DNA from: Bacillota bacterium
GTDB taxonomy: Bacteria; Bacillota; Clostridia; Acetivibrionales; DSM-1351
NCBI GenBank assembly: GCA_023426005.1
Contig: JAFABO010000090.1
Location: 1 to 14,711 of the forward strand
Reading direction: 5' to 3'
Length of the DNA: 14,711 bases
The translations under genes and the position numbers were made by a program. This document shows, one piece after another, positions 1-7,196 of this stretch (the first letter of the stretch is position 1; every line of letters starts with the position of its first letter). The notes beneath the pieces are model-generated. The model had not been told where the DNA came from. It did not search any database and worked only from the letters and a program-made list of their open reading frames with translations.

Positions 1-90
1 GGATATCCAATCATAGAATTGAAGTCCCTTGACCTTACACTCGAAGATATATTCTTACAGTTGACCACGCAGGAAAAGGAGGTTATATAA
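1..90 (+). CDS. ABC transporter ATP-binding protein, C-terminal end only
   Basis: The first 29 codons of the window are open in frame 1 and end at TAA 88-90. The residues SLDLTLEDIFLQLT followed by a short charged tail are typical of the extreme C-terminus of ABC-2 type ATPases (the 'slEdvFl.lt' end of CcmA/GldA-like proteins). The Walker and signature motifs would lie to the left, outside the window. The stop is 3 nt before the permease start, and the permease's Shine-Dalgarno (AAAGGAGG, 75-82) lies inside this gene, so the two are translationally close. I infer that it powers the permease that follows. The family call rests on a short tail plus context. Confidence 0.75.
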   Translation, partial: GYPIIELKSLDLTLEDIFLQLTTQEKEVI

Positions 91-93
91 GTC

Positions 94-798
94 ATGTATT
101 CAATTTTTAAAAAAGAGTTCAAATCCTATTTTAATTCACCTACAGCTTATGTAATGATCGGATTGTTCATATTTATTTCATCAATGCTTTTTTATATGAA
201 CCTTGCATCGGCAACAGCCGAATACAACTACAATCTGAATTATATGGCGCTTATACTGGTGCTGATCGTTCCCATATTGACAATGAAGGTACTTGCCGAT
301 GAGAGAAAGAGCGGAACAGAGGTATTGCTTATAACCTCGCCTGCATCACTTACAAGTATTGTTGTGGGAAAATACCTTGCCGCTTTTGCAGTATTTCTTG
401 TTATGACAGGCATAACTTTGATTTATCCTATAATACTTGCGGTGCTTGGTGAACCTGCTGTTTCGGAAATAATTGGCGGATATATAGGCTTTATTCTTTT
501 GGGAGCTTCATTTATAGCCTTCGGAGTTTTTGCTTCCTCGCTGACCGAAAGCCAGATAATTTCCGCAATAGTCAGCGTAGTAGGACTTTTATTGATGTGG
601 CTGCTGCAGGGTATTGCTCCCGGGTTGGGAGGAATATGGGCAAAAATTCTGAACTGGTTTTCATTATACTCCAGAACAGAGGATTTCTTTTCAGGTATCC
701 TTTCCCTCGGCCCGATAGTTTATTATTTAAGCTTCTCGGCAGTATTTGTATTCCTGACAATTAGAGTAATAGAAAAAAGACGCTGGAGTAAGGGGTGA
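94..798 (+). CDS. ABC-2 type permease, GldF/NosY-like
   Basis: An integral membrane protein of 234 residues with six apparent membrane segments at about 18-38, 50-68, 94-118, 129-150, 154-173 and 206-225. The motif LADERKSGTEVLLITSP (residues 67-83), between segments 2 and 3, is characteristic of the GldF/NosY branch of ABC-2 permeases. The length matches that family. ATG 94 follows AAAGGAGG at good spacing. The gene sits between the ATPase and a GldG-like protein, the same order as gldA-gldF-gldG in Bacteroidetes. The substrate is unknown; gliding motility should not be inferred, since the trio is widespread in non-gliding bacteria. Family call is firm, transported substance unknown. Confidence 0.9.
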   Translation: MYSIFKKEFKSYFNSPTAYVMIGLFIFISSMLFYMNLASATAEYNYNLNYMALILVLIVPILTMKVLADERKSGTEVLLITSPASLTSIVVGKYLAAFAVFLVMTGITLIYPIILAVLGEPAVSEIIGGYIGFILLGASFIAFGVFASSLTESQIISAIVSVVGLLLMWLLQGIAPGLGGIWAKILNWFSLYSRTEDFFSGILSLGPIVYYLSFSAVFVFLTIRVIEKRRWSKG

Positions 799-804
799 TA
801 AATA

Positions 805-2220
805 GTGGGAAAATTTAAATTGGACAAAAGAGCTTTAAAATATGGTTCAAATTCAATAATTTTGATAGCTGTTGTAATTGCAATAGCGGTAATTATCAAC
901 CTGCTTGTAGGAATGGGTGACATAAAGTGGGATTTGACCAAGGACAAACTTTATTCCCTCGGTGACGAAAGTAAAACAATCATTAAGGATATAAAGAAGG
1001 ATGTTACCATTTACGGCTTGTTTGATGACGGTGAATTCGGAAGCAATGAAGCATATAAGGATTTGATCAATCTTATGGGACAATACGAGAAACTGGGAAT
1101 AAAGGTTTCTTATATTGACCCTGATAAGGATCCGGGAACAATAGCTTCCTTTGATAAGGACAAGACCAAGGATATAGCGAAAGGCGATTTTGTAGTAAAA
1201 AGCGGAAACAAGATTAAAAAGCTCAGCGCCCAGGATCTTTACGGACAGTCCTCCCAATATGGAAGAATGTACTCTGCTGAGCCTTTAATAACCGGTGCTA
1301 TCAAATTTGTTACTTCGGATGTAACTCCGATTGCCTATTTTGTTGAAGGTCATGACGAAAATTCGGCAGACAGGGATCTCACACAGGTAAGGTCGGCCCT
1401 TGAAAATAATAACCTGGAAGTTAAGCCGCTCTCACTTGTTACGGAAGAAAAGATACCGGAAGATTGTAAGCTGCTTGTTTTTGCATCTCCTAAAAAAGAC
1501 CTTACAGACTCCGAAATGATTAAGGTAAATGCTTATCTGAAAAATAACGGCAGAGCGGTATTTTTATTTGATCCTGTTGAATCGGGAAATAAACTGCCAA
1601 ACTTTGAAGAGGTGCTTCAAGCATACAATGTGGGCATAAATTATGATAAAGTTAAGGAACTTGATGATAAATATTATTTACCCGGGGATGAGTATTCTTT
1701 ATTTGCAAAAGTTGAAAATAATGATGTGAATAAAGCTATCGGTAATAATGATGTTTATGCTTTCCTCCCCGATTCAAGGAGCCTTTCCATCCTTAAAAAC
1801 CAAAAGGAATGGCTTAAAACTTACTCACTTATAAAAACAACCGGCAAGGCTCAGGCAGCAAGTATTTTGAACCAGGGTGAAACCCAGTCGGGTCCTTTTG
1901 ATCTTGCAATTGCTTCCGAAGTTCAGGGAGGCAGCAAGGTGCTGGTGTTCGGTAATGGAGTATTCCTCACCGACAGGGCATTATCCAGCCAGTATTCGAC
2001 TTATTTTGAAACCGGTGCGAACTACTTTGTATATACAATAGTAAACTGGATGCAGGATAAATCAGACCAGACAACAATTTCAGCCAAATTGGTATCAGCT
2101 AAAACTCTGACTATAAACGAGAGCCAGGTTAAGGTAATATCAGTCGTTCTGATGGGAGTGCTGCCTGTTCTGATAATGGGATGCGGCTTCGTTGTTTGGT
2201 CCAGAAGGAGGCATTTGTAA
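805..2220 (+). CDS. GldG-like ABC transporter auxiliary protein
   Basis: 471 residues beginning at GTG 805, preceded by AAGGGGTG (790-797). There is an N-terminal membrane segment at about 17-37 and a C-terminal one at about 444-464 followed by a basic tail (SRRRHL). The large part between is probably extracytoplasmic. After the first segment comes DLTKDKLYSLGDESKTI (residues 43-59), the signature at the start of GldG-type proteins. From about residue 173 the stretch PIAYFVEGHDE resembles the glutamine-amidotransferase-like ABC_transp_aux domain, which lacks catalytic residues. Six nt separate it from the permease and 3 nt from the next gene, so it is in the same operon. It probably works with the ABC complex at the outer face of the membrane; the exact role is unknown in this family. 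Confidence 0.88.
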   Translation: MGKFKLDKRALKYGSNSIILIAVVIAIAVIINLLVGMGDIKWDLTKDKLYSLGDESKTIIKDIKKDVTIYGLFDDGEFGSNEAYKDLINLMGQYEKLGIKVSYIDPDKDPGTIASFDKDKTKDIAKGDFVVKSGNKIKKLSAQDLYGQSSQYGRMYSAEPLITGAIKFVTSDVTPIAYFVEGHDENSADRDLTQVRSALENNNLEVKPLSLVTEEKIPEDCKLLVFASPKKDLTDSEMIKVNAYLKNNGRAVFLFDPVESGNKLPNFEEVLQAYNVGINYDKVKELDDKYYLPGDEYSLFAKVENNDVNKAIGNNDVYAFLPDSRSLSILKNQKEWLKTYSLIKTTGKAQAASILNQGETQSGPFDLAIASEVQGGSKVLVFGNGVFLTDRALSSQYSTYFETGANYFVYTIVNWMQDKSDQTTISAKLVSAKTLTINESQVKVISVVLMGVLPVLIMGCGFVVWSRRRHL

Positions 2221-2223
2221 AAT

Positions 2224-3624
2224 ATGAAGTTATTCAGAAATGCTATTATTCTTGTTATTGTCCTCGGACTTCTGGGGGGAGCATACTTCTATCTGAACAA
2301 TAGAAACTCAGGTAAGGATGATGGTACGGCCTCAGATCCCACACAGGAGGAAGAAATTTCTGTTACATCCGGCAAGCAGGAAGATGTAATTTCGATTGAA
2401 TTTGTTAATGAGAAGGGTTCCTATAAACTGGTCAAAAAAGATAATGCCTGGTCAATGGAACCTGGGATGGAATTTCCTATAAACAGCAGTTATGTTGATT
2501 CGGCAGCCTCTGATTTATCGGATGTAAATGCAAACAAAATTATTGAAGAAAAAGCGTCAGATCTCGGTAAATACGGCCTGGATAAACCCACTGCCTCGGT
2601 TAAGGTGGGAATGAAGGACGGTTCAATCCAGGAAATTGAAGTGGGAGCTGCCACGCCCACCAGCGACGGGCTTTATATCAAGAAAAAAGGTGAGGACAAG
2701 GTATATGTTGTGGGGCTTTACTATAAGGACAAGCTCACATACAGCAGGGGATATTTCGCTGTAAAGGATATTTTGCCCGTTGATCCTAATACCCTGAAAA
2801 AGCTTTCCTATGAGAAAAACGGAGAGATGCAGTTTGATCTGGATATAAAATCCGAGGGTGATGTGGACATAGTGGCACCTGTCAAGGAAAAGGCTGAAGC
2901 ATCCGATGTAACAGCTATGACCAACGCGGTAGTCCAATTGTCCATTGCGGATATTGTGGATGAAAGTCCCGACCTGGCCCAATACGGACTGGATAAGCCT
3001 GCCTTTGCCCTTGAGTATGGTGACGGTAAGACTACAAAAAAAATATTGTTCGGCAAGGAGCTTGAAAAAGGGAAAACAGCCTATGCCAAATATCCCGATG
3101 GAAAGAGCGTATTTACTGTGGATATTTCAGCCTTGACCTTCCTGGATGTGAAATACAGCAATATAGTAAGCAGTTTTGTATTCCTGCCGAATATCAATGA
3201 TGTAAACAAGGTTGAGCTTACAATTGACGGAAAGACAATCGTATCAGACATAACGACAGTTAAGGATGATTCGGACAAGGATACCTTCAAGGTTGACGGA
3301 AAAGATGCAAACGTGAAGAGCAGCGATTCCAAGTCACTGTTCAGGAGTTTCTATTCGTCAATGATCGGCATTACCATGAGCAGGTACGATACAGGTGCGA
3401 AGCCGGCAGGAACTCCCGAGGTAACTATCAAGTACTTTATGAAGCCTGATTCGAAGCCTGTGACCATTGAGTATATATCAAAAGACCAAAATTACTTCTA
3501 TACGCTAAAGGACGGAGTTGACACAAACAGATTGGTACTGAAGTCGGTGCTTGATGAACCCGATGGTATAAGAGCGTCCTATAAAGCGCTCAAAGAGGCC
3601 ATTGATAAAGGTGAAAAGAAGTAA
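2224..3624 (+). CDS. DUF4340 domain protein, membrane-anchored
   Basis: 466 residues. ATG 2224 follows AAGGAGG at 2206-2212 inside the end of the GldG-like gene. A hydrophobic segment at residues 7-24 without an obvious cleavage site suggests a membrane anchor, with the rest outside. An acidic linker (about 30-55) leads into a DUF4340-type region. The region is internally repeated: YGLDKP occurs at 117-122 and 254-259, each followed by a similar beta-rich unit (SVKVGMKDGS, then ALEYGDGKTT) and a YIKKKGEDKVYVV / YAKYPDGKSVFTV strand pair. A third, more diverged unit seems to start near residue 328. DUF4340 proteins commonly follow GldG-like genes; their function is not known. It is the last gene of the operon. 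Confidence 0.85.
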   Translation: MKLFRNAIILVIVLGLLGGAYFYLNNRNSGKDDGTASDPTQEEEISVTSGKQEDVISIEFVNEKGSYKLVKKDNAWSMEPGMEFPINSSYVDSAASDLSDVNANKIIEEKASDLGKYGLDKPTASVKVGMKDGSIQEIEVGAATPTSDGLYIKKKGEDKVYVVGLYYKDKLTYSRGYFAVKDILPVDPNTLKKLSYEKNGEMQFDLDIKSEGDVDIVAPVKEKAEASDVTAMTNAVVQLSIADIVDESPDLAQYGLDKPAFALEYGDGKTTKKILFGKELEKGKTAYAKYPDGKSVFTVDISALTFLDVKYSNIVSSFVFLPNINDVNKVELTIDGKTIVSDITTVKDDSDKDTFKVDGKDANVKSSDSKSLFRSFYSSMIGITMSRYDTGAKPAGTPEVTIKYFMKPDSKPVTIEYISKDQNYFYTLKDGVDTNRLVLKSVLDEPDGIRASYKALKEAIDKGEKK

Positions 3625-3659
3625 TAGGCAGATAAACCCGATTAATAAAATGTAATGTG

Positions 3660-3747
3660 AAGGGCAGCTCCCTCATAGAATTATACAGAGGCTATAACCT
3701 CGGGAACGGAAGGTTCCAAATATTCTATGTTGGGAGTTGCTTTTTTT
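3660..3747 (+). promoter_or_regulatory. Multibranched RNA hairpin with T7 tail over the start of the next gene
   Basis: Directly visible pairing: the outer 5' arm 3664-3681 pairs with 3722-3740 (nine pairs, a 1x2 internal loop, then eight pairs). It encloses two small hairpins: 3688-3691 with 3698-3701 (loop of six), and 3703-3707 with 3713-3717 (loop of five). This makes a three-way junction. Seven T (3741-3747) follow the outer stem directly, as in an intrinsic terminator. The 3' arm also contains GGGAG (3732-3736), the only upstream Shine-Dalgarno-like match for TTG 3746, and the 5' arm contains its complement CTCCC. It may be just the terminator of the preceding operon, or a leader that controls the YkvI-like gene. 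It matches no riboswitch class I can recall. Confidence 0.6.
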
Positions 3748-4840
3748 GATTAAAGGAGAAATCGGGAATATTTTCAAGGTGGCATTTTTGTATATGGCAA
3801 CAATAATCGGGGCAGGATTTGCGTCGGGGCAGGAAATCATACAGTTTTTTTCAATGTATTATGCAGGAGGCTTTTTTGGGATCATACTGGCAGGTCTGCT
3901 GTTTTCAATAGTAGGGTATGTAGTCCTCAATAAAGTCTATACTGAAAGAATAAGCAGCTATGACGAATTTTTGTTCCCTATGACAGGTTATTTCCTTGGC
4001 AGGCTGATGGAATTCATAGTGATGCTGTTTATGGCCTGCATAATGTGTGTGATGGTCGCCGGATTGGGAAATGTGCTTGCGGAGCTCACGGGAATGGAGT
4101 ACAGGTATTGTGTTGCAATAGGTGCGGCAGCCACTCTTCTCGCAATAATGACGAATATAAAGGGAATTGTGACCATAAGCTCCTTCTTATCACCGGTACT
4201 TATTGTGGGGATAATATTTGTTGGTCTTTACATCCTGGCATCAAAGGACACCTCTGTCTTTAATATATCCGAAAAGGCCAGGGTGGTCACCAACAACTGG
4301 ATATTTTCCGCAATACTCTATGTGAGCTATAACACAATACTCTCCACGGTTTTGATGACCAGGATGCTCCCGTACCTTAAGACCGGCAGGGTGGGGAAAT
4401 GGGGAGGTATAATGGGCGGCGGAATGCTTTGTATAACGGCACTTGTTTTAAATTCGGCACTATACTCCTTTTATCCCCATTCAATAATTTCCGAAATACC
4501 GGTGCTTGGTATAATCCAGAACAACAGCAGGCTTCTGTCCAATATTTACAGTATAATTCTGATACTTGCCATGTACACCTCTGCAGTAACCGCCGGTTAT
4601 TGCCTGACTGAAAGAGTCAGCACCAAAATGAAAATCAGCTATAAACTTGTTGCAGCTGTGATCTGTGCAGTAGCAATACCAATGTCGTCTCTGGGCTTTT
4701 CCAGGCTGATAGCTACCCTGTATCCGGTATTTGGTTACCTTGGGCTGTTTCTGCTGTTCATAATACTTTTCCAATTTGTAAGGGGCTATGTTTCGCCGGG
4801 GACGGGTGAAAGGGGGGGGAGCAGCCCCAAAAAGCTGTGA
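3746..4840 (+). CDS. YkvI-family membrane protein, predicted APC-superfamily transporter
   Basis: About 364 residues, almost wholly hydrophobic with roughly ten membrane segments. Near the N-terminus TIIGAGFASGQEI is the hallmark of the YkvI family (an unwound first helix with GxGFASGQE, LeuT-like fold). Substrates are mostly unknown; amino-acid or sodium-coupled transport is the usual guess. The start is uncertain. The frame is open from TTG 3737. TTG 3746 has GGGAG nine nt upstream and gives the N-terminal length expected for the family. A stronger AAAGGAG (3752-3758) has only ATT 3770 or GTG 3779 after it in frame. The C-terminus has a run of eight G (4812-4819) and a polar tail, and the frame stays open for 38 codons past the TGA. 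Confidence 0.82.
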   Translation: MIKGEIGNIFKVAFLYMATIIGAGFASGQEIIQFFSMYYAGGFFGIILAGLLFSIVGYVVLNKVYTERISSYDEFLFPMTGYFLGRLMEFIVMLFMACIMCVMVAGLGNVLAELTGMEYRYCVAIGAAATLLAIMTNIKGIVTISSFLSPVLIVGIIFVGLYILASKDTSVFNISEKARVVTNNWIFSAILYVSYNTILSTVLMTRMLPYLKTGRVGKWGGIMGGGMLCITALVLNSALYSFYPHSIISEIPVLGIIQNNSRLLSNIYSIILILAMYTSAVTAGYCLTERVSTKMKISYKLVAAVICAVAIPMSSLGFSRLIATLYPVFGYLGLFLLFIILFQFVRGYVSPGTGERGGSSPKKL

Positions 4841-5018
4841 CGGCTTCAAACGGAAAAAATTGGGCCTGCCTGGAACAGCAAATTTTCTTGTAAGGGAATA
4901 GTGGACTATATTATGCCCCATATGCTAAACTTTTACTATACGGAGGACGATAAATAAAAAAGGTATGGAAAATTAATATTGATTGTTACTAAAGAAAAAG
5001 CTTTGAGGTGAAAGAACA

Positions 5019-6209
5019 TTGTCTATTCAGCAAAACCAGGGGGATGCCCCCATTAAAATAAAAAAATCCAATTCAGTCTCAGGTGTTATAATTTTTTTTC
5101 TGCTGGTTATAGCTATTATAATTATGGCATTTGCAGTCTACCTTAAGTCAATCGGCTATGATTTTGAAAATTTTGATATAAACAGTGCCATGGCATTTGC
5201 AAAAAACCATACTCAGAATCCAATGGGCGGAACTGCCGCAGATATTTCGTTTTCCCAGGACGGGAGCGTTGACTGCAAGGTTTACAGGGATTATATCATT
5301 GTGCTTTCTCAGGATGGGATAAAGTGGTATGATAAATCAGGTAAGCTTTTACAGGAAAAGGCACTTACCATGACCAGACCGGTGTTGAGAAGTTCGCGCA
5401 AATATATGGCCGTGATTGATATTGCCGGGCGGGATATATATTTCTTTAAGGACAGGACCCAGCTCTGGACAAGAAAACTCGACAGCCAGATAATAAATGC
5501 CGAAGTCAGTGAAGAGGGAGATTGCACGGTTGTAACACAATCAAAGGAATACAAGTCTGCCGTCCTTGTCATTGATGTAAACGGAGCTGACAAATATACA
5601 AAGTTTTGTGCGGAGGAAATTGTTCTGGGTGCCAAAACTTTAGCCGGCGGCGAGGATGTACTGATAAACCAGGTGGTTACCAAGGGTATTAAAGCAGGAA
5701 CAAAGTTTGAATTTAACAGTATTTATCAGGAGAAGCCCATTGCAGTTTTTGATATAGCGGATAATGTGTTCCCTGTGGTCCAGACCATAGGAAATAACAT
5801 TGCGGCCGTAGGTCAGAATATGGCAGTTTTGATGGACAGGCAGGGAAAGGAATTGTGGAGGAAAAATGCCGAAGCCATATATTGTGTGGCTCCCGGTACT
5901 GACAAATATGTTGTACTTGCAGGAAAGTTCACCGATTCCTCCGGGGCGGCAAGTCAGAAGGTTTTAGTGCTGAACTCAAAGGGAGAAGAGGTTTACGGTT
6001 TTGAACAGCCGGAAAATATAAGCGGCATTAGTGTATATGGAGACCAGTTGGCTTTGAGAACCCAGAGAAGTATATACCTGTATTCTATTAAAGGAAAAAA
6101 AATCGGGCATTACATTGCGCGCAATGAGATCAAGGACGCCTATTTGACAGGCTCAAATGAAGCCATAGTGATAACGGGCGGAAACATTTCAATGGTTGAA
6201 ATAAAATAA
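5019..6209 (+). CDS. DUF5711 family protein, membrane-anchored predicted beta-propeller
   Basis: 396 residues from TTG 5019, chosen because GAGGTGA (5005-5011) lies at good distance and the next start is inside the protein. A short basic N-terminus (KIKKS) precedes one membrane segment at about 21-43. The remaining 350 residues look like repeated beta-strands of a WD40/PQQ-like propeller, with recurring units of the kind 'VLMDRQGKELWRKNAEAIYC' and 'VLVLNSKGEEVYGFEQPENI'. No catalytic motif is seen. DUF5711 is a Firmicutes family without known function. The gene ends 17 nt before a CvpA-family gene, so the two are probably co-transcribed. The propeller interpretation is by eye. Confidence 0.75.
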   Translation: MSIQQNQGDAPIKIKKSNSVSGVIIFFLLVIAIIIMAFAVYLKSIGYDFENFDINSAMAFAKNHTQNPMGGTAADISFSQDGSVDCKVYRDYIIVLSQDGIKWYDKSGKLLQEKALTMTRPVLRSSRKYMAVIDIAGRDIYFFKDRTQLWTRKLDSQIINAEVSEEGDCTVVTQSKEYKSAVLVIDVNGADKYTKFCAEEIVLGAKTLAGGEDVLINQVVTKGIKAGTKFEFNSIYQEKPIAVFDIADNVFPVVQTIGNNIAAVGQNMAVLMDRQGKELWRKNAEAIYCVAPGTDKYVVLAGKFTDSSGAASQKVLVLNSKGEEVYGFEQPENISGISVYGDQLALRTQRSIYLYSIKGKKIGHYIARNEIKDAYLTGSNEAIVITGGNISMVEIK

Positions 6210-6226
6210 TTCTGAAAGGGTTGCAC

Positions 6227-6934
6227 ATGAACTGGACAGATATTGGTGTATTGGTCATTATTGTTATATTTACGGCAATTGGTATGTGGAACGGTTTCCT
6301 ATACTCTATCTTCAGGTTGTTTTCGTACATATTATCAGTAATTTTCGCCATAAAGTTTTATCCTGTCCTATCGGCAATGCTGCAAAATACAATCATATAT
6401 ACCAATATAAAAGCTTCGGTGATCAGCGGCATAGTCAAGCAGCAGCCGGCCGACGGCCTGTCGCTCCAGGAGAGGACGGCACAATCAATCGTTGACAGTC
6501 TAAAGCTTCCGGGATTTATAAAGGAGGCCATAATTGAAAGTGTCGGTAAAAAAGATGTCCTGGGCTTTCAAAAAGTTACCGAAGCAGTCGGCTCCGAGAT
6601 AGCCACGCTTGTGATAAATATTCTAAGTATGATCTTAATATATCTGATAATACGCTTCGGACTCATTTTTGCAAGGGTTATAATCAAGACAATAGCAAAA
6701 CTCCCGGTTTTCAAGCAGTTGGACAAGGCCGGAGGATTTGTTCTGGGAGCAATAGAGGGAGTATTCATCGTATACATACTCTGTGCTCTGCTTGTACTGT
6801 TCAGTGCGTTTCCGAAATTTTCACCGGTAATAGATTCGGTTCAGACTTCACAGTTTGCCAGTTACTTCTATCAGAATAATTTCATTGTCGGCTTTTTATC
6901 TCCTGAGCATCAGCAAGGGCAGGTAAAATCATAA
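6227..6934 (+). CDS. CvpA family membrane protein
   Basis: 235 residues starting at ATG 6227. GAAAGGG (6214-6220) is six nt upstream, which favours this ATG over the TTG at 6221 that touches the Shine-Dalgarno. The N-terminus MNWTDIGVLVII followed by a second segment with WNGFLYSIFRLFSYI (21-35) is the standard start of the CvpA family, and two more segments lie near 130-150 and 168-190. CvpA is linked to colicin V production in Escherichia coli; its molecular role is still debated. It probably forms an operon with the DUF5711 gene. Family call is good; function open. Confidence 0.85.
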   Translation: MNWTDIGVLVIIVIFTAIGMWNGFLYSIFRLFSYILSVIFAIKFYPVLSAMLQNTIIYTNIKASVISGIVKQQPADGLSLQERTAQSIVDSLKLPGFIKEAIIESVGKKDVLGFQKVTEAVGSEIATLVINILSMILIYLIIRFGLIFARVIIKTIAKLPVFKQLDKAGGFVLGAIEGVFIVYILCALLVLFSAFPKFSPVIDSVQTSQFASYFYQNNFIVGFLSPEHQQGQVKS

Positions 6935-7196
6935 TTACTTTTACGGCAATTAATGTTTTCTCCCCTTGTTTACGGTTTGTTTTAATGTTTTTTATCCACT
7001 TGCCCGGCCGGTCTGGACACTTCCCCAACATAAGAGTAAAATAAGGTTAAATTAAGCTGGGACAGAGTTATCCCGGCTATTATTTTAACAATCGGAAACA
7101 GTTTTCAATTACAAAACATATAAAATTAGATAAATTAGCTTACTATTGCGGTTAAGTGCCGCCGAAATACCAGACGCGCACTGAATGGAGGTTCAT
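6935..7196 (+). promoter_or_regulatory. Leader region before ilvD, with a weak hairpin at 7055-7078
   Basis: 262 nt between the CvpA gene and ilvD. A stem of eight pairs (7055-7062 with 7071-7078, one G-T) with an eight-base loop is followed by ATTATTTTAA. This could be a weak terminator of the upstream pair or part of an ilv leader. Further right the region is AT-rich and contains TATAAA at 7119-7124, a possible -10, but I see no convincing -35. I looked for and did not find a T-box (no antiterminator-like GGTGGTACC element) or a full CodY-type palindrome. How the ilv genes are controlled is not shown by this sequence. Confidence 0.35.

Noticed and set aside
4481..4921. 146-codon open frame on the - strand
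   Set aside because: It lies antisense to the YkvI-like gene, has no ribosome site or recognisable family features, and its sequence follows from the hydrophobic codons on the + strand.
6935..7196. T-box or CodY control of ilvD
   Set aside because: I looked for a T-box antiterminator with its conserved core and for a complete CodY palindrome; neither is present.
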